Source: Methanobacteriota archaeon
GTDB taxonomy: Archaea; Halobacteriota; Methanosarcinia; Methanosarcinales; Methanosarcinaceae
Assembly: GCA_030837265.1 (NCBI GenBank)
Contig: JAUPKV010000049.1
Location: 1-15,370 of the forward strand
Direction of reading: 5' to 3'
Length of the DNA stretch: 15,370 nt
Shown: piece by piece, positions 6,571-15,113 of the stretch
Numbering within the stretch: the first letter of the stretch is position 1
How the letters are laid out: every line of letters begins with the position of its first letter
Made by a program: the position numbers and the translations under genes
The notes under the pieces: model-generated
The model's input: the letters and a program-made list of their open reading frames with translations, nothing else
The model's database searches: none
What the model was told of the DNA's origin: nothing

Positions 6571-8871
6571 ATGGATGACATGGACAAAAAAGAACTGAGT
6601 GAACGAGACATTTGTACGAAGTTCATAACACCTGCAATCAAACAGGCTAACTGGAGAGAGCGCCAGATTCGCGAAGAAGTAAAGCTTACAAACGGCAGGA
6701 TAATTGTCAAAGGCTCGTCTGCAAGCAGAGGGCAGGAAAAGAGAGCCGATTATATTCTTTTTTACAAATCCAACCTACCAATGGCAGTGGTTGAAGCTAA
6801 GAAAAACACAAGTACTGTAGGGGATGGTATGCAGCAGGCACTTGTGTATGCTGATATGCTGGACATTCCTTTTGTCTTCAGTTCGAATGGAGATGCGTTT
6901 CTGCTGCACGACAGAACAGGCACTCTTGGAAAGGTAGAGCAAGAAATTCCGCTGGATCAGTTCCCTTCCCCTGAGTTTCTCTGGCAGAAATACTGTGCCT
7001 GGAAAGGACTTGATGAAAACGAGCAGAAGATTATAACCCAGGACTATTTTACCGATTCGAACAAACCTCTGCGCTACTACCAGCGCATAGCTATTAACCG
7101 GACAATAGAAGCAATTGCGAAAGGCCAGAACCGAATCCTTCTAGTTATGGCAACCGGCACTGGAAAAACGCTCACGGCTTTTCAGATTATCTGGCGGCTC
7201 TGGAAAGCAGGGGCAAAGAAACGCATTCTTTTCCTGGCAGACCGGAACATCCTTGTTGACCAGACCAAAATTAACGATTTCAAGCATTTCGGAACTGCCA
7301 TGACTAAAATCCAGAACCGACAAGCTGAAAAGTCGTATGAGATCTATCTGTCCCTGTACCAGGCGGTATCCGGCACCGAAGAAGATAAAAATATCTACAA
7401 GCAGTTTTCTCCTGACTTTTTTGACCTTATTATCATTGACGAGTGCCACCGAGGCAGCGCAGCCGAAGACTCGGCCTGGAGAGATATCCTCGAATATTTT
7501 TCTTCCGCAACCCATATCGGTCTAACTGCAACTCCAAAGGAAACAAAGGACATCTCCAACATCCATTATTTCGGAGAGCCGATCTATACCTACTCCCTGA
7601 GGCAGGGAATTGAAGACGGATTTCTTGCCCCTTACAGGGTTATCCGCATTGACCTGGATAAAGACCTCCTGGGCTGGAGGCCGGAGAAAAACAAGGTGGA
7701 TAAATACGGAAAACTAATTGAAGACCGGATCTACAACCAGAAGGACTTTGACAGAAATCTCATGCTTGAGCGAAGGACTGAGCTGGTAGCAGAAAAGGTC
7801 ACGGAGTTTTTGAAAGCGAATAGCAGGTTTGACAAAACTATAGTTTTTTGCGAGAATATAGAGCATGCCGAACGCATGAGGAAAGCCCTTGTAAACGAAA
7901 ACCCGGATCTCGCTGCCGAAAACCGGAAATACGTCATGAGGATTACAGGGGATAACCCGGAAGGAAAAGCCGAGCTTGGCAGCTTCATAGACCCTGAAAG
8001 CCGTTATCCTGTTATTGCAACTACCTCAAAATTAATGAGTACGGGAATAGATGCCCAGACCTGCAAGCTGATAGTTCTGGATAAGCGCATCGAGTCCATG
8101 ACCGAATTCAAGCAGATAATAGGCAGAGGCACGCGGATCAATGAAGATTACGGAAAATTCTATTTTACGATAATGGACTTTAAAAAAGCAACCGAACTCT
8201 TTGCCGACCCCGATTTTGATGGCGAACCCGTTGAGATATTTGATCCCGACGAAAAAAGAGATGGAAAAGGGATTAAAGGAGAAGGCGAAGGAGAGGAAAG
8301 AGGAAACGAAAAATACTATGTTAGCGACGTCGAAGTTTCCATCGTAACCGAACGCACCCAGTACTACGGCCCGGATGGGAGACTGATAACCGAATCCCTT
8401 AAAGATTACACCCGAAAAACCGTACTCAAGGATTTTGAGTCCCTTGATTCTTTTTTAAAACACTGGAACGAAGCCGAGAAAAAACAGGCAATCCTCAAGG
8501 AACTCGAAACACAGGGAATTTTGCTCGAAGCCCTTGCCGAAGAAGTCGGAAAAAACCTGGACCCCTTTGACCTGATCTGCCACGTAGCTTTCGACCGCCC
8601 TCCGTTAAGCCGAAAAGAGAGGGCTGAGCGGGTAAAAAAGGGCGATTATTTTAGCAAATACGGAAAACAGGCACAGCAAATCCTTTCTGCACTGCTGGAC
8701 AAATATGCCGAAGACGGTATCGAAAACCTTGAAAACATGAGCGTGCTCAAGGTGCAGCCTTTTGATAGGATAGGGACTCCGCTTGAAATTGTAAAACTCT
8801 TCGGGGGCAAGAATGACTATCTTGCAGCGGTCAAAGGACTTGAAACCCAGCTTTATTCAATGGAAGCCTGA
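6571..8871 (+). CDS. hsdR: Type I restriction enzyme subunit R (HsdR, EcoEI-like)
   Basis: HsdR is the ATP-driven DNA translocase and nuclease of a type I restriction system. Residues about 10-120 form the HSDR_N PD-(D/E)xK nuclease: Asp60 in RADYILF, then VVEAKK with Glu75 and Lys77. The helicase core follows: Walker A ATGTGKT (194-200), Walker B/DEAH-type DECH (290-293), GLTATP (317-322), [11 protein letters not shown] (484-494) and QIIGRGTR (515-522). A Gly/Glu/Lys linker (about 562-582) leads to the C-terminal HsdM/S-binding region. Length 766 fits the shorter EcoEI-like subfamily. No key residue is missing. Met1 and Met4 (6580) are both possible starts; no strong ribosome binding site is seen. 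It is divergent from the dehydrogenase operon, and its partners hsdM and hsdS lie 4.8 kb downstream, an unusual split. Confidence 0.92.
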   Translation: MDDMDKKELSERDICTKFITPAIKQANWRERQIREEVKLTNGRIIVKGSSASRGQEKRADYILFYKSNLPMAVVEAKKNTSTVGDGMQQALVYADMLDIPFVFSSNGDAFLLHDRTGTLGKVEQEIPLDQFPSPEFLWQKYCAWKGLDENEQKIITQDYFTDSNKPLRYYQRIAINRTIEAIAKGQNRILLVMATGTGKTLTAFQIIWRLWKAGAKKRILFLADRNILVDQTKINDFKHFGTAMTKIQNRQAEKSYEIYLSLYQAVSGTEEDKNIYKQFSPDFFDLIIIDECHRGSAAEDSAWRDILEYFSSATHIGLTATPKETKDISNIHYFGEPIYTYSLRQGIEDGFLAPYRVIRIDLDKDLLGWRPEKNKVDKYGKLIEDRIYNQKDFDRNLMLERRTELVAEKVTEFLKANSRFDKTIVFCENIEHAERMRKALVNENPDLAAENRKYVMRITGDNPEGKAELGSFIDPESRYPVIATTSKLMSTGIDAQTCKLIVLDKRIESMTEFKQIIGRGTRINEDYGKFYFTIMDFKKATELFADPDFDGEPVEIFDPDEKRDGKGIKGEGEGEERGNEKYYVSDVEVSIVTERTQYYGPDGRLITESLKDYTRKTVLKDFESLDSFLKHWNEAEKKQAILKELETQGILLEALAEEVGKNLDPFDLICHVAFDRPPLSRKERAERVKKGDYFSKYGKQAQQILSALLDKYAEDGIENLENMSVLKVQPFDRIGTPLEIVKLFGGKNDYLAAVKGLETQLYSMEA

Positions 8872-8922
8872 TTTTCAGCTACTGCCACTTTTCTTTAAAT
8901 AAATTTATAAAAATTTAGAAAT

Positions 8923-8955
8923 TTAGGAGTTGCCTGGAAAGAGGCACCTCTTAAA
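8923..8955. terminator. Hairpin between convergent hsdR and sensor kinase
   Basis: TTAgGAG, one mismatch, TGCCT, a six-base loop GGAAAG, AGGCA, one mismatch, CTCtTAA form a near-symmetric stem between the two convergent stop codons and abutting the kinase stop. It could end both transcripts or only protect the 3' ends. T-rich DNA at 8889-8895 (TTTTCTTT) follows the hsdR stop as a possible archaeal-type signal. Confidence 0.35.
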
Positions 8956-11900
8956 TGTAGGTTTTATTAATTATTCTATGGGAAATAGGAACTGATACCT
9001 GACTATTTTTCTCTGTCACTGCAAACCTGATAATAAACTCTGTCCCGTTTTTCCTATTTATTTCAAGCTCACTATCTAATTGGTCGACAAGGGAAGTTAC
9101 TAGTTGAAGACCTAAACTATCAAGCTCTTTGATGTCAAGGTTTTCAGGAATACCCACACCGTTATCCGAAACAGTCAAAGAAAAGGTTGTGCTCTTCAAG
9201 CTTTCATTAGTGTGGTCAATGTATGCTCTATTTTCTTCCCGACGCAGTTTTATCTGAATTTCTCCTTCGTTTCTACCTTTAAATGCATGTTTGAAGGAGT
9301 TTGAGATAAGCTCGTTAATTAACATTCCCAATGGGACAGCAACATCCATATCGAAGAATTCGTCACTTTCAAAGTCCTTCTTCAGACAGATATTGTTATT
9401 TCCAATGGAGTATGTACGGAAAAGGTTCTCGGATAGTTCTTCAACGTACTGTGTAAAGTTCAGCTTGTCAAGTCCTCCACCTCTATACAATTCTTCGTGT
9501 ATCAAAGCCATCGAAATAACGCGGTCTTGACTTTCCCTGAAGGCTTCAAGGACTTCTGAATTTTTAATATTCTTTCTGTTTCTGAACTTATCGGCCTCGA
9601 GGTCAAGCAGTGAAGATATCACCTGCAAATTATTTTTAATTCGGTGATGGATTTCTTTTTTTCTAGCTATCGCAATCTCTGCCAAAGCTTGTTCTGCTTC
9701 TTTCCGCTTTGTGATATCGGTGAACATGCTTACGGAGCCCAAAAACTTGCCTTCCTTATCGAAAAGAGCTTTCGCATTCAGATATGTCCAGATAGGTAAA
9801 CCGTCTTTCTGTATCAGTTCCAATTCATAGCTATCATCGATACCTTTTAACTTTTTATCAATATTCGATTTCACAATAGCTTTAGATTCTTCACTGAGGA
9901 AGTCCCAGATCGGTCTACCAATACCGTCTTCCGGAGTGTACCCTAGCATATTTGCCATTCTCTTATTAGCATAAGTGATCTTGAATTCATTATCAATTAT
10001 GCCTATGCCTTCGTTTGCTGTCTCTACAATGTTGCGATATTTTTCCTCACTTTCTCGAAGTTTTTCTTCAGCTTTTTTACGCTCCGTAATATCCTGAACA
10101 GTACCTTTCAATCGAATTGGAGTATTATTCTCATCAAAAATAACTTCAGTTTTTCCGTGAACCGCACGCTCAGATCCATCTGCTATGATGATTCTATATT
10201 CAATGTCAACTGGTTCTCCATTGAAGGAATTGTTAAAAGAATTGTATACATGGTCCCGGTCACCTGGATGTACATAATTCAAAAATAAGTCATAAGTTAC
10301 TTCAAGTTCTTTAGGTTTAAGTCCAAAAATACTATAATTTTCATCCGATAAGTATATTTCACCAGTTACAATGTCCAGGTGCCAATTCCCAATATGAGCC
10401 ATTTTTTGAGCTTCAGCCAGACCTCGTTCACTTTCTTTTAATAAGTCGTAAGCTTTCTGAAGTTCTATTGTACGTTCATGTATCAAATTATCTAAATTGT
10501 GTAAAGTTTCTTTCAACTTAACTTCCGATTCCTTAATTCCGGTAATATCACGTGAAATGCTAAGAACAGAGACAACTTTGTCATCAACAAATTCCGGTAC
10601 TATTTTTGTGTTGAAATAACACTTTTTCCCTTTTTCAGGTATATGATATTCTATTGTTTTGGCTTTTCCTGTGACAAAAACGCTTTCCAGATGTTCTTCC
10701 CAAAATTTAACCTTTTTAATATCCCTTCCCAGATCACCTTGAGTTTTTCCGATTGTTTCGGCTAAAGGAATACCATAAGAAATTTCTGCAGCAGGATTCA
10801 CATATAAGTGGCGATATTGTCTGTCAAAGCGGATAATCAGGTCCGGAGAATTCACAGCCAATGTGCGAAAATGCGTTTCACTCTCCAGTAATTCTATCTC
10901 AGCCTGCTTGCGACCATTAATATCCGTAAGCATACCCAGAATGCCTCTAAATTTACCACCCATATCCAAAAGCATTCTCCCGTTCATAAATGCCCAAAAG
11001 GGTGAGCCGTCCTTGCACTTTAACTTCAATTCGTAATTCTCATTGATACCGTGGAGCCTCTTCTCAAAATTTCTTCTGGCAATAGGCACGTATTCTTTAC
11101 TAAGAAAGTCAATCACCGATCTGCCAATAATTTCTTCCGGACTGCACCCCAACATCTCCACTGTTCTCTTATTAGCGTAAACGATCTTAAATTCGGCATT
11201 CGTCATGAATATGCCTTCATTAGCCGTCTCCACAATATTTCGGTACTTTTCCTCACTCTGGCGCAGCGCCTCTTCCATCGTTCTACGTTCATTAATATCA
11301 CGAGCGACATGAATAATCCCGGTAAGTTTTCCTTCCGAATCGTAAAGAGGCGAGACACTAACTATGAAATGGCCGCCAAGACAATCCTCACAAGCCTCTG
11401 TGATATGCTCAGACCCGTCTTTGAGTATTTTCCTTTGCGGGCAAAAAGAAGGAGGCTTTGTTGTCCCATGGACAATATTATAGCAAGTCAACCCTATGCA
11501 TTCTTCTGGCGTCCTCCCAAATTTTGCCGCCATGGCTCTGTTTGCACGGACAACTCTGTAGTTAGTATCTATTATGGATATCAGGTCCGGTACGGAATCA
11601 AAGGTACGCTCCCAGTCTTTTGCGGCCTGAAAAACCGCTTCTTCAGCCATTTTACGTTTGTAGCTTCCGATGCACTTCCATTTTCCTTTACTTTTGACTA
11701 AAGCGAATTGATGGTTTAAGCTCAGATAAATAATCTCATCAACGTCGTGATTATCGAGCGAATAAGTACAAAGAGCTACCATCCGACAGTTGCCTATGAC
11801 ATTGTCCATTTGTTCCTTAAATTTGATGAAACTATCCCAGTTTGCTTTATCCAACCATGAATTGTTCCCGCAAAGCCTGACCCCTTCATAACCACTTTGT

Positions 11901-12244
11901 GAAGCGTAAGTCAGTTTTTCAGCACAACCATTGGAAACCTTCTCCGAATCAAAGGCATCTCCGGTAAAAAACCAGTCATTGTACGAGATAATCTCGATTT
12001 GTCCCTTTGCCAGATAAATATTTAGATCAGGTACAACTCTTCTCAAGGCTGCTATAGCATCTTCAACTTCCAAAGGTTTTGATGTGATCCAAAGGCAAAA
12101 CTCGTTGTTTTCTAACCCTGCTTTGAAATAGGGCACAAGAATGTCAGTTAAATCTTCTTTTGTTTGATATAATTGGCATATGTGCGTTCCCCAGGGTACA
12201 TCACCAATAATATCGATACCAGATTTTCGTAGACAATTTCTCAT
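8951..12244 (-). CDS. MEDS + five-PAS sensor histidine kinase (HisKA_2/HATPase)
   Basis: A soluble 1097-residue sensor with no transmembrane segment. Order: MEDS domain (about 12-185, WGTHICQLY start, as in DcmR-type sensors); PAS1 (205-320) with Cys254, Cys268, Cys285 and Cys288; PAS2 (331-447); PAS3 (454-570); coiled coil (575-612); PAS4 with PAC (615-724); PAS5 (733-848); HisKA_2 (about 864-940) with EIHHRIKNNLQ carrying the phospho-acceptor His866/867; HATPase with N-box NELISNSFKHA (977-987), DNGVGIP (1027-1033) and GLQLV (1045-1049). PAS2 and PAS5 are close copies. All catalytic boxes are present, so it should autophosphorylate. Start fixed by AGGAGA six bases before ATG. No response regulator or transcription factor adjoins it, so its output is unknown. 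It is more AT-rich than hsdM and faces against the split restriction genes, suggesting separate acquisition. Confidence 0.9.
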   Translation of the reverse strand: MRNCLRKSGIDIIGDVPWGTHICQLYQTKEDLTDILVPYFKAGLENNEFCLWITSKPLEVEDAIAALRRVVPDLNIYLAKGQIEIISYNDWFFTGDAFDSEKVSNGCAEKLTYASQSGYEGVRLCGNNSWLDKANWDSFIKFKEQMDNVIGNCRMVALCTYSLDNHDVDEIIYLSLNHQFALVKSKGKWKCIGSYKRKMAEEAVFQAAKDWERTFDSVPDLISIIDTNYRVVRANRAMAAKFGRTPEECIGLTCYNIVHGTTKPPSFCPQRKILKDGSEHITEACEDCLGGHFIVSVSPLYDSEGKLTGIIHVARDINERRTMEEALRQSEEKYRNIVETANEGIFMTNAEFKIVYANKRTVEMLGCSPEEIIGRSVIDFLSKEYVPIARRNFEKRLHGINENYELKLKCKDGSPFWAFMNGRMLLDMGGKFRGILGMLTDINGRKQAEIELLESETHFRTLAVNSPDLIIRFDRQYRHLYVNPAAEISYGIPLAETIGKTQGDLGRDIKKVKFWEEHLESVFVTGKAKTIEYHIPEKGKKCYFNTKIVPEFVDDKVVSVLSISRDITGIKESEVKLKETLHNLDNLIHERTIELQKAYDLLKESERGLAEAQKMAHIGNWHLDIVTGEIYLSDENYSIFGLKPKELEVTYDLFLNYVHPGDRDHVYNSFNNSFNGEPVDIEYRIIIADGSERAVHGKTEVIFDENNTPIRLKGTVQDITERKKAEEKLRESEEKYRNIVETANEGIGIIDNEFKITYANKRMANMLGYTPEDGIGRPIWDFLSEESKAIVKSNIDKKLKGIDDSYELELIQKDGLPIWTYLNAKALFDKEGKFLGSVSMFTDITKRKEAEQALAEIAIARKKEIHHRIKNNLQVISSLLDLEADKFRNRKNIKNSEVLEAFRESQDRVISMALIHEELYRGGGLDKLNFTQYVEELSENLFRTYSIGNNNICLKKDFESDEFFDMDVAVPLGMLINELISNSFKHAFKGRNEGEIQIKLRREENRAYIDHTNESLKSTTFSLTVSDNGVGIPENLDIKELDSLGLQLVTSLVDQLDSELEINRKNGTEFIIRFAVTEKNSQVSVPISHRIINKTYI

Positions 12245-12358
12245 TCGATATCTCCTGCTTTGAAGAAAAATTATCTGTTTTAGGGCTTTCCATGAATTTT
12301 CAAGGTTCTTTCCACATTAGACATGTCTGCATAACTTTTCAGAAAAATTTAAAATAAA

Positions 12359-12368
12359 TTATTATAAA
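12359..12368 (-). promoter_or_regulatory. Possible TATA-like box for the sensor kinase
   Basis: On the minus strand this reads TTTTATAATAATTT. A start about 26 bases on would give a leader near 90 bases before the kinase ATG. It abuts the 3' end of the DUF1699-like pseudogene; an alternative is read-through from that gene's promoter. Confidence 0.3.
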
Positions 12369-12374
12369 AGTTAT

Positions 12375-12593
12375 TTAAGTTGTGAAAATACCCATTGCTA
12401 AAGAAACGGTGAATACTATGTTTCGGATTTTCGGATGGCTAAATTGGGGTAATTATACTACCTCAATTTTCGGGCATATTTCAACAAGTCCAAAAATATC
12501 CTTATTCGAAGGTCTGAAAGTCAAATGAACAACATGCTCATTGAAATTAAAATTGAAAATCTCCCCTATGGAACTAACTACTCTCATTTTCAT
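12375..12593 (-). pseudogene. DUF1699-like gene broken by an in-frame TAA
   Basis: Read from ATG at 12593-12591 the frame gives MKMRVVSS, then HVVHLTFRPSNKDIFGLVEICPKIEVV up to TAA at 12455-12453 (46 residues). The same frame then runs on, LPQFSHPKIRNIVFTVSL..., to TAA at 12377-12375. The RVVSS...VHL.FRPSN.DIF.LV..CPK core matches my memory of DUF1699, a small, strongly conserved family of Methanosarcina of roughly 100-130 residues. The stop falls where a Gln (CAA to TAA) would fit. It is TAA, so pyrrolysine (UAG) read-through does not apply. The part after the stop diverges and is short, so decay is more likely than recoding. A promoter-like palindrome sits upstream at 12635-12648. Confidence 0.6.
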
Positions 12594-12599
12594 GTTTTT

Positions 12600-12637
12600 C
12601 CCCACTGTAAATTATTTTCCCCACTGTAAAATCTATT
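12600..12637. repeat. Two 19-bp direct repeats upstream of the DUF1699-like pseudogene
   Basis: CCCCACTGTAAA occurs at 12600 and again at 12619, so the unit is 19 bases with the second half diverged. On the minus strand each copy gives TTTACAGTGGGG just before the pseudogene's start region, so the repeat may have duplicated its ribosome binding site. Confidence 0.5.
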
Positions 12638-12648
12638 AATATATTAAT
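12635..12648 (-). promoter_or_regulatory. Perfect 14-bp AT palindrome, TATA-like, before the DUF1699-like pseudogene
   Basis: ATTAATATATTAAT reads the same on both strands. As a TATA box on the minus strand it would start transcription near 12615, about 22 bases before the pseudogene ATG. The remaining 12649-12938 holds only a 10-bp palindrome (TCCTATAGGA, 12775-12784) and the promoter-like box at 12862; no gene is seen. Confidence 0.35.
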
Positions 12649-12861
12649 TCGCTTCTTTATGAGTAACTTACTATAAGTATTTATCTCAATAGATTAATAT
12701 TATTCAGATAGTATTTGACTTTTTTTTCCTTGTTGACATAGCACAACCAAAAAGTACTGAACAGCATGCAAGGGTCCTATAGGAACACATTATTAAGAGA
12801 CTTACTTTTATCTAACTGTCTAAATCAGGTTTTAATATAATTCTGGCGGACTCCAGATAAA

Positions 12862-12870
12862 TTTATATAA
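12862..12870 (+). promoter_or_regulatory. TATA-like box upstream of the MFS remnant
   Basis: TTTATATAA, about 70 bases before the MFS ATG, predicts a start near 12890 and a leader near 47 bases. GTAAAGAGATC just before the ATG gives a modest ribosome binding site. Confidence 0.4.
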
Positions 12871-12938
12871 TTTATCCTCCCAGTTCGGAATAGAGACTTA
12901 ATAGAACTGTTTTCAGTAAATAAAGTAAAGAGATCTCT

Positions 12939-13458
12939 ATGAAAACGCCAGAAAACAAATTATCAGGGAATTTTCTTTTTGTGTGGCTCGGCCAACTGAT
13001 TTCTAGCATCGGGAGCGGCCTATCTGCTTTTGCTCTCGGGATCTATGTGTTTGAAAAGACGCATACAGCGACAAGCTATTCACTGATCATTCTTTTTGCA
13101 TTTCTTCGCATTACCTTTTATCAATACCAGCCTGGATGTATTAATACGGAATAATGTAGAAAACAGTATTCAGGGGCGAGTCTGGTCAATCGTATCCCTA
13201 ATATCTCAATCCGGTATGGTATTAGCTTTTTGTATAGCAGGTTTATTAGCCGATTTTGTGTTTAATCCGTTATTTGAAACCCAGGGCTTTTTTTCTTCTA
13301 CTATCGGACAAATAATTGGTACAGGTCAAGGAAGAGGTATAGGATTCATGTTCATCCTATCCGGAGTATTTATTGTAATTTTGGCTGTAATAATCAGCAG
13401 ACTTAATGTACTCAAAGAGTTAGACCTGATTCTCAGAGAAGAGGTAAAAATAGATTAG
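12939..13458 (+). pseudogene. MFS transporter remnant with large internal deletion and frameshift
   Basis: Two pieces of one MFS exporter are fused. The first frame (12939-13154) begins like an intact family member: helix 1 FVWLGQLISSIGSGLSAFALGIYVFEKT, then YSLIILFAF of helix 2, and then turns to nonsense after about residue 57. From about 13100 the next frame continues with C-terminal MFS sequence: FINTSLDVLIRNNV, GRVWSIVSLISQSGMV, two more hydrophobic segments, and a charged end to TAG at 13456-13458. Intact relatives are around 400-430 residues; about 250 central residues are gone, and the join near 13098-13115 is out of frame. The product cannot transport anything. The family call rests on the helix 1 and helix 10-12 patterns. 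It lies between the kinase and hsdM as part of the decayed DNA that splits the restriction locus. Confidence 0.75.
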
Positions 13459-13461
13459 AAT

Positions 13462-13632
13462 AAGTAAAATGAGTTAAATGGGCAAGATACCTCAAAAAGG
13501 GCAAAATATCTTAAAAGGGGTAAAATACCTTAAAAAAGGTAAAACTCATTAAAGAAGTTAAATATCTTAGAAATAGGCAAAACTCATTAAAGAAGTTAAA
13601 TATCTTAGAAATAGACAAATACGTTAAAGATT
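13462..13632 (+). repeat. Nine tandem 19-bp units directly upstream of hsdM
   Basis: Units start at 13462, 13481, 13500, 13519, 13538, 13557, 13576, 13595 and 13614, each exactly 19 bases, consensus about GGYAAAATATCTTAAAAAA. The first and last are the most diverged. Units 5 and 6 are repeated as 7 and 8 almost perfectly, giving a 38-bp higher-order repeat (13541-13578 and 13579-13616, one difference). There are no unique spacers, so it is not a CRISPR. It ends 29 bases before the hsdM ATG, so it must lie in that gene's promoter or leader. Several units contain TAAATATCTTA, which could act as TATA-like boxes. Confidence 0.85.
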
Positions 13633-13661
13633 TCTGAAAATCAACAGCAGGAAAGGAAAAA

Positions 13662-15113
13662 ATGTCTCTTGATACTACGGTGAAAACGATTCAGGATATT
13701 ATGCGAAAAGACGCAGGCGTAGACGGCGACGCCCAGCGAATAAGCCAGCTCGCCTGGATGCTGTTCCTGAAAATATTTGATGCAAGGGAAGAGGAATACG
13801 AACTTGAGGACGAAAACTATGTCTCTCCAATCCCTGAAGAACTGCGCTGGAGGAACTGGGCGCAAGACCCCGAAGGCATAACCGGGGATACCTTGCTGGA
13901 TTTTATCAACGAAAAACTGTTTAAAACCCTGAAAAACCTTTCCTTTGACGAAAATTCCGATCCTAAAGGCTTTGTAGTCAGGGACGTCTTCGAAGACTCG
14001 TACAACTACATGAAGAACGGGACCCTGATCCGCCAGATCATCAACAAGATCAACGAAATAGACTTCACGAACTCAAAAGACCTGCACAACTTCGGCTCAA
14101 TTTACGAAAAAATCTTAAAAGACCTGCAGAGCGCCGGCAACGCAGGCGAATTCTATACCCCGAGAGCCGTAACCCAGTTCATGGTGGACATGATTGACCC
14201 CAAACTGGGCGAAAAAGTCCTTGACCCTGCCTGCGGCACCGGCGGCTTTCTTTCTAGCACAATCGATCACATTCGCAAGAGATATGTAGATTCGGTTGAA
14301 GACCTCCGTATTTTGCAGGAATCAATTTTCGGCATCGAGAAAAAACAGCTCCCGCACCTGCTCTGTGTAACCAATATGCTCCTGCACGGAATAGAAGTCC
14401 CATCCCGGATTCGCCATGACAACGCCCTTGCCCGCCCTCTCCGCGACTACACCCCAAAAGACCGCTTAGACATAATTGTGACAAATCCACCTTTCGGAGG
14501 CCAGGAAGAAGACGGCATCGAATCAAACTTCCCAACCAACTTCCAGACCCGCGAGACCGCCGACCTTTTCCTCGCCCTGATAATGCACATCTTAAAAGAC
14601 GGAGGTCGCTGCGGAATAGTCCTCCCTGACGGCACCCTCTTCGGCGAAGGCGTTAAGACCCGCATCAAAGAAAAACTCCTCCAGGAATGCAACCTGCACA
14701 CAATCGTCCGCCTCCCAAACGGCGTCTTCAGCCCCTACACCGGCATAAAAACCAATCTCCTCTTTTTCACCAAAGGCGAACCCACCAAAGAAATCTGGTA
14801 CTACGAACACCCCTACCCTGCCGGCTACAAATCATACTCCAAAACCAAACCCATGCGCATAGATGAGTTCACCCCCGAAAAAACCTGGTGGACCAACCGC
14901 GAAGAAAACGAACATGCCTGGAAAGTCAAAACAGCCGACATAATCGCCAGCAACTACAACCTTGACATCAAAAACCCCAACACAATCGAAAAAGACCACG
15001 GCGACCCCGAAGAACTCCTCATAGAGTACCAGGCCCTCCTTTCCGAAATCAAAGAAACCCGAACCGCCCTCAAAAACGAACTCATGAACGCCCTGGCAGG
15101 GAAAAACGCATGA
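13662..15113 (+). CDS. hsdM: Type I restriction-modification DNA methyltransferase subunit M (HsdM)
   Basis: HsdM transfers methyl from S-adenosylmethionine to adenine N6 within the site chosen by HsdS, and two copies join HsdS to form the methylase. The N-terminal helical HsdM domain spans about 5-130. The N6-methylase domain follows: GEFYTPRAV (162-170), the AdoMet-binding motif DPACGTGGF (188-196) and catalytic NPPF (275-278). A C-terminal helix (about 447-475) is the usual HsdS-contact coiled coil. Length 483 is normal and nothing is missing. GGAAAGG ends about five bases before ATG as ribosome binding site. The stop overlaps the hsdS start as ATGA, so translation is coupled. The coding strand turns strikingly C-rich in the second half (codons ending in C), unlike the AT-rich kinase, hinting at a different origin. 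Confidence 0.95.
   Translation: MSLDTTVKTIQDIMRKDAGVDGDAQRISQLAWMLFLKIFDAREEEYELEDENYVSPIPEELRWRNWAQDPEGITGDTLLDFINEKLFKTLKNLSFDENSDPKGFVVRDVFEDSYNYMKNGTLIRQIINKINEIDFTNSKDLHNFGSIYEKILKDLQSAGNAGEFYTPRAVTQFMVDMIDPKLGEKVLDPACGTGGFLSSTIDHIRKRYVDSVEDLRILQESIFGIEKKQLPHLLCVTNMLLHGIEVPSRIRHDNALARPLRDYTPKDRLDIIVTNPPFGGQEEDGIESNFPTNFQTRETADLFLALIMHILKDGGRCGIVLPDGTLFGEGVKTRIKEKLLQECNLHTIVRLPNGVFSPYTGIKTNLLFFTKGEPTKEIWYYEHPYPAGYKSYSKTKPMRIDEFTPEKTWWTNREENEHAWKVKTADIIASNYNLDIKNPNTIEKDHGDPEELLIEYQALLSEIKETRTALKNELMNALAGKNA

Noticed and set aside
11051..11701. 216-residue plus-strand ORF opposite the sensor kinase
   Set aside because: Overlaps PAS1 and PAS2 coding DNA in antisense; no recognisable protein features.
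12453..12455. Recoded stop (pyrrolysine) in the DUF1699-like frame
   Set aside because: The codon is TAA; pyrrolysine uses UAG, and the sequence after the stop is poorly conserved.
12775..12784. 10-bp palindrome TCCTATAGGA as an operator
   Set aside because: Short, single copy and about 150 bp from the nearest start; chance is likely.
13478..13552. 24-codon ORF inside the 19-bp array (MGKIPQKGQ...)
   Set aside because: Arises from the repeat itself; no ribosome binding site, and the 19-bp period shifts frame with every unit.
13462..13632. CRISPR-like array
   Set aside because: Units are contiguous 19-bp repeats with no unique spacers and there are no cas genes.
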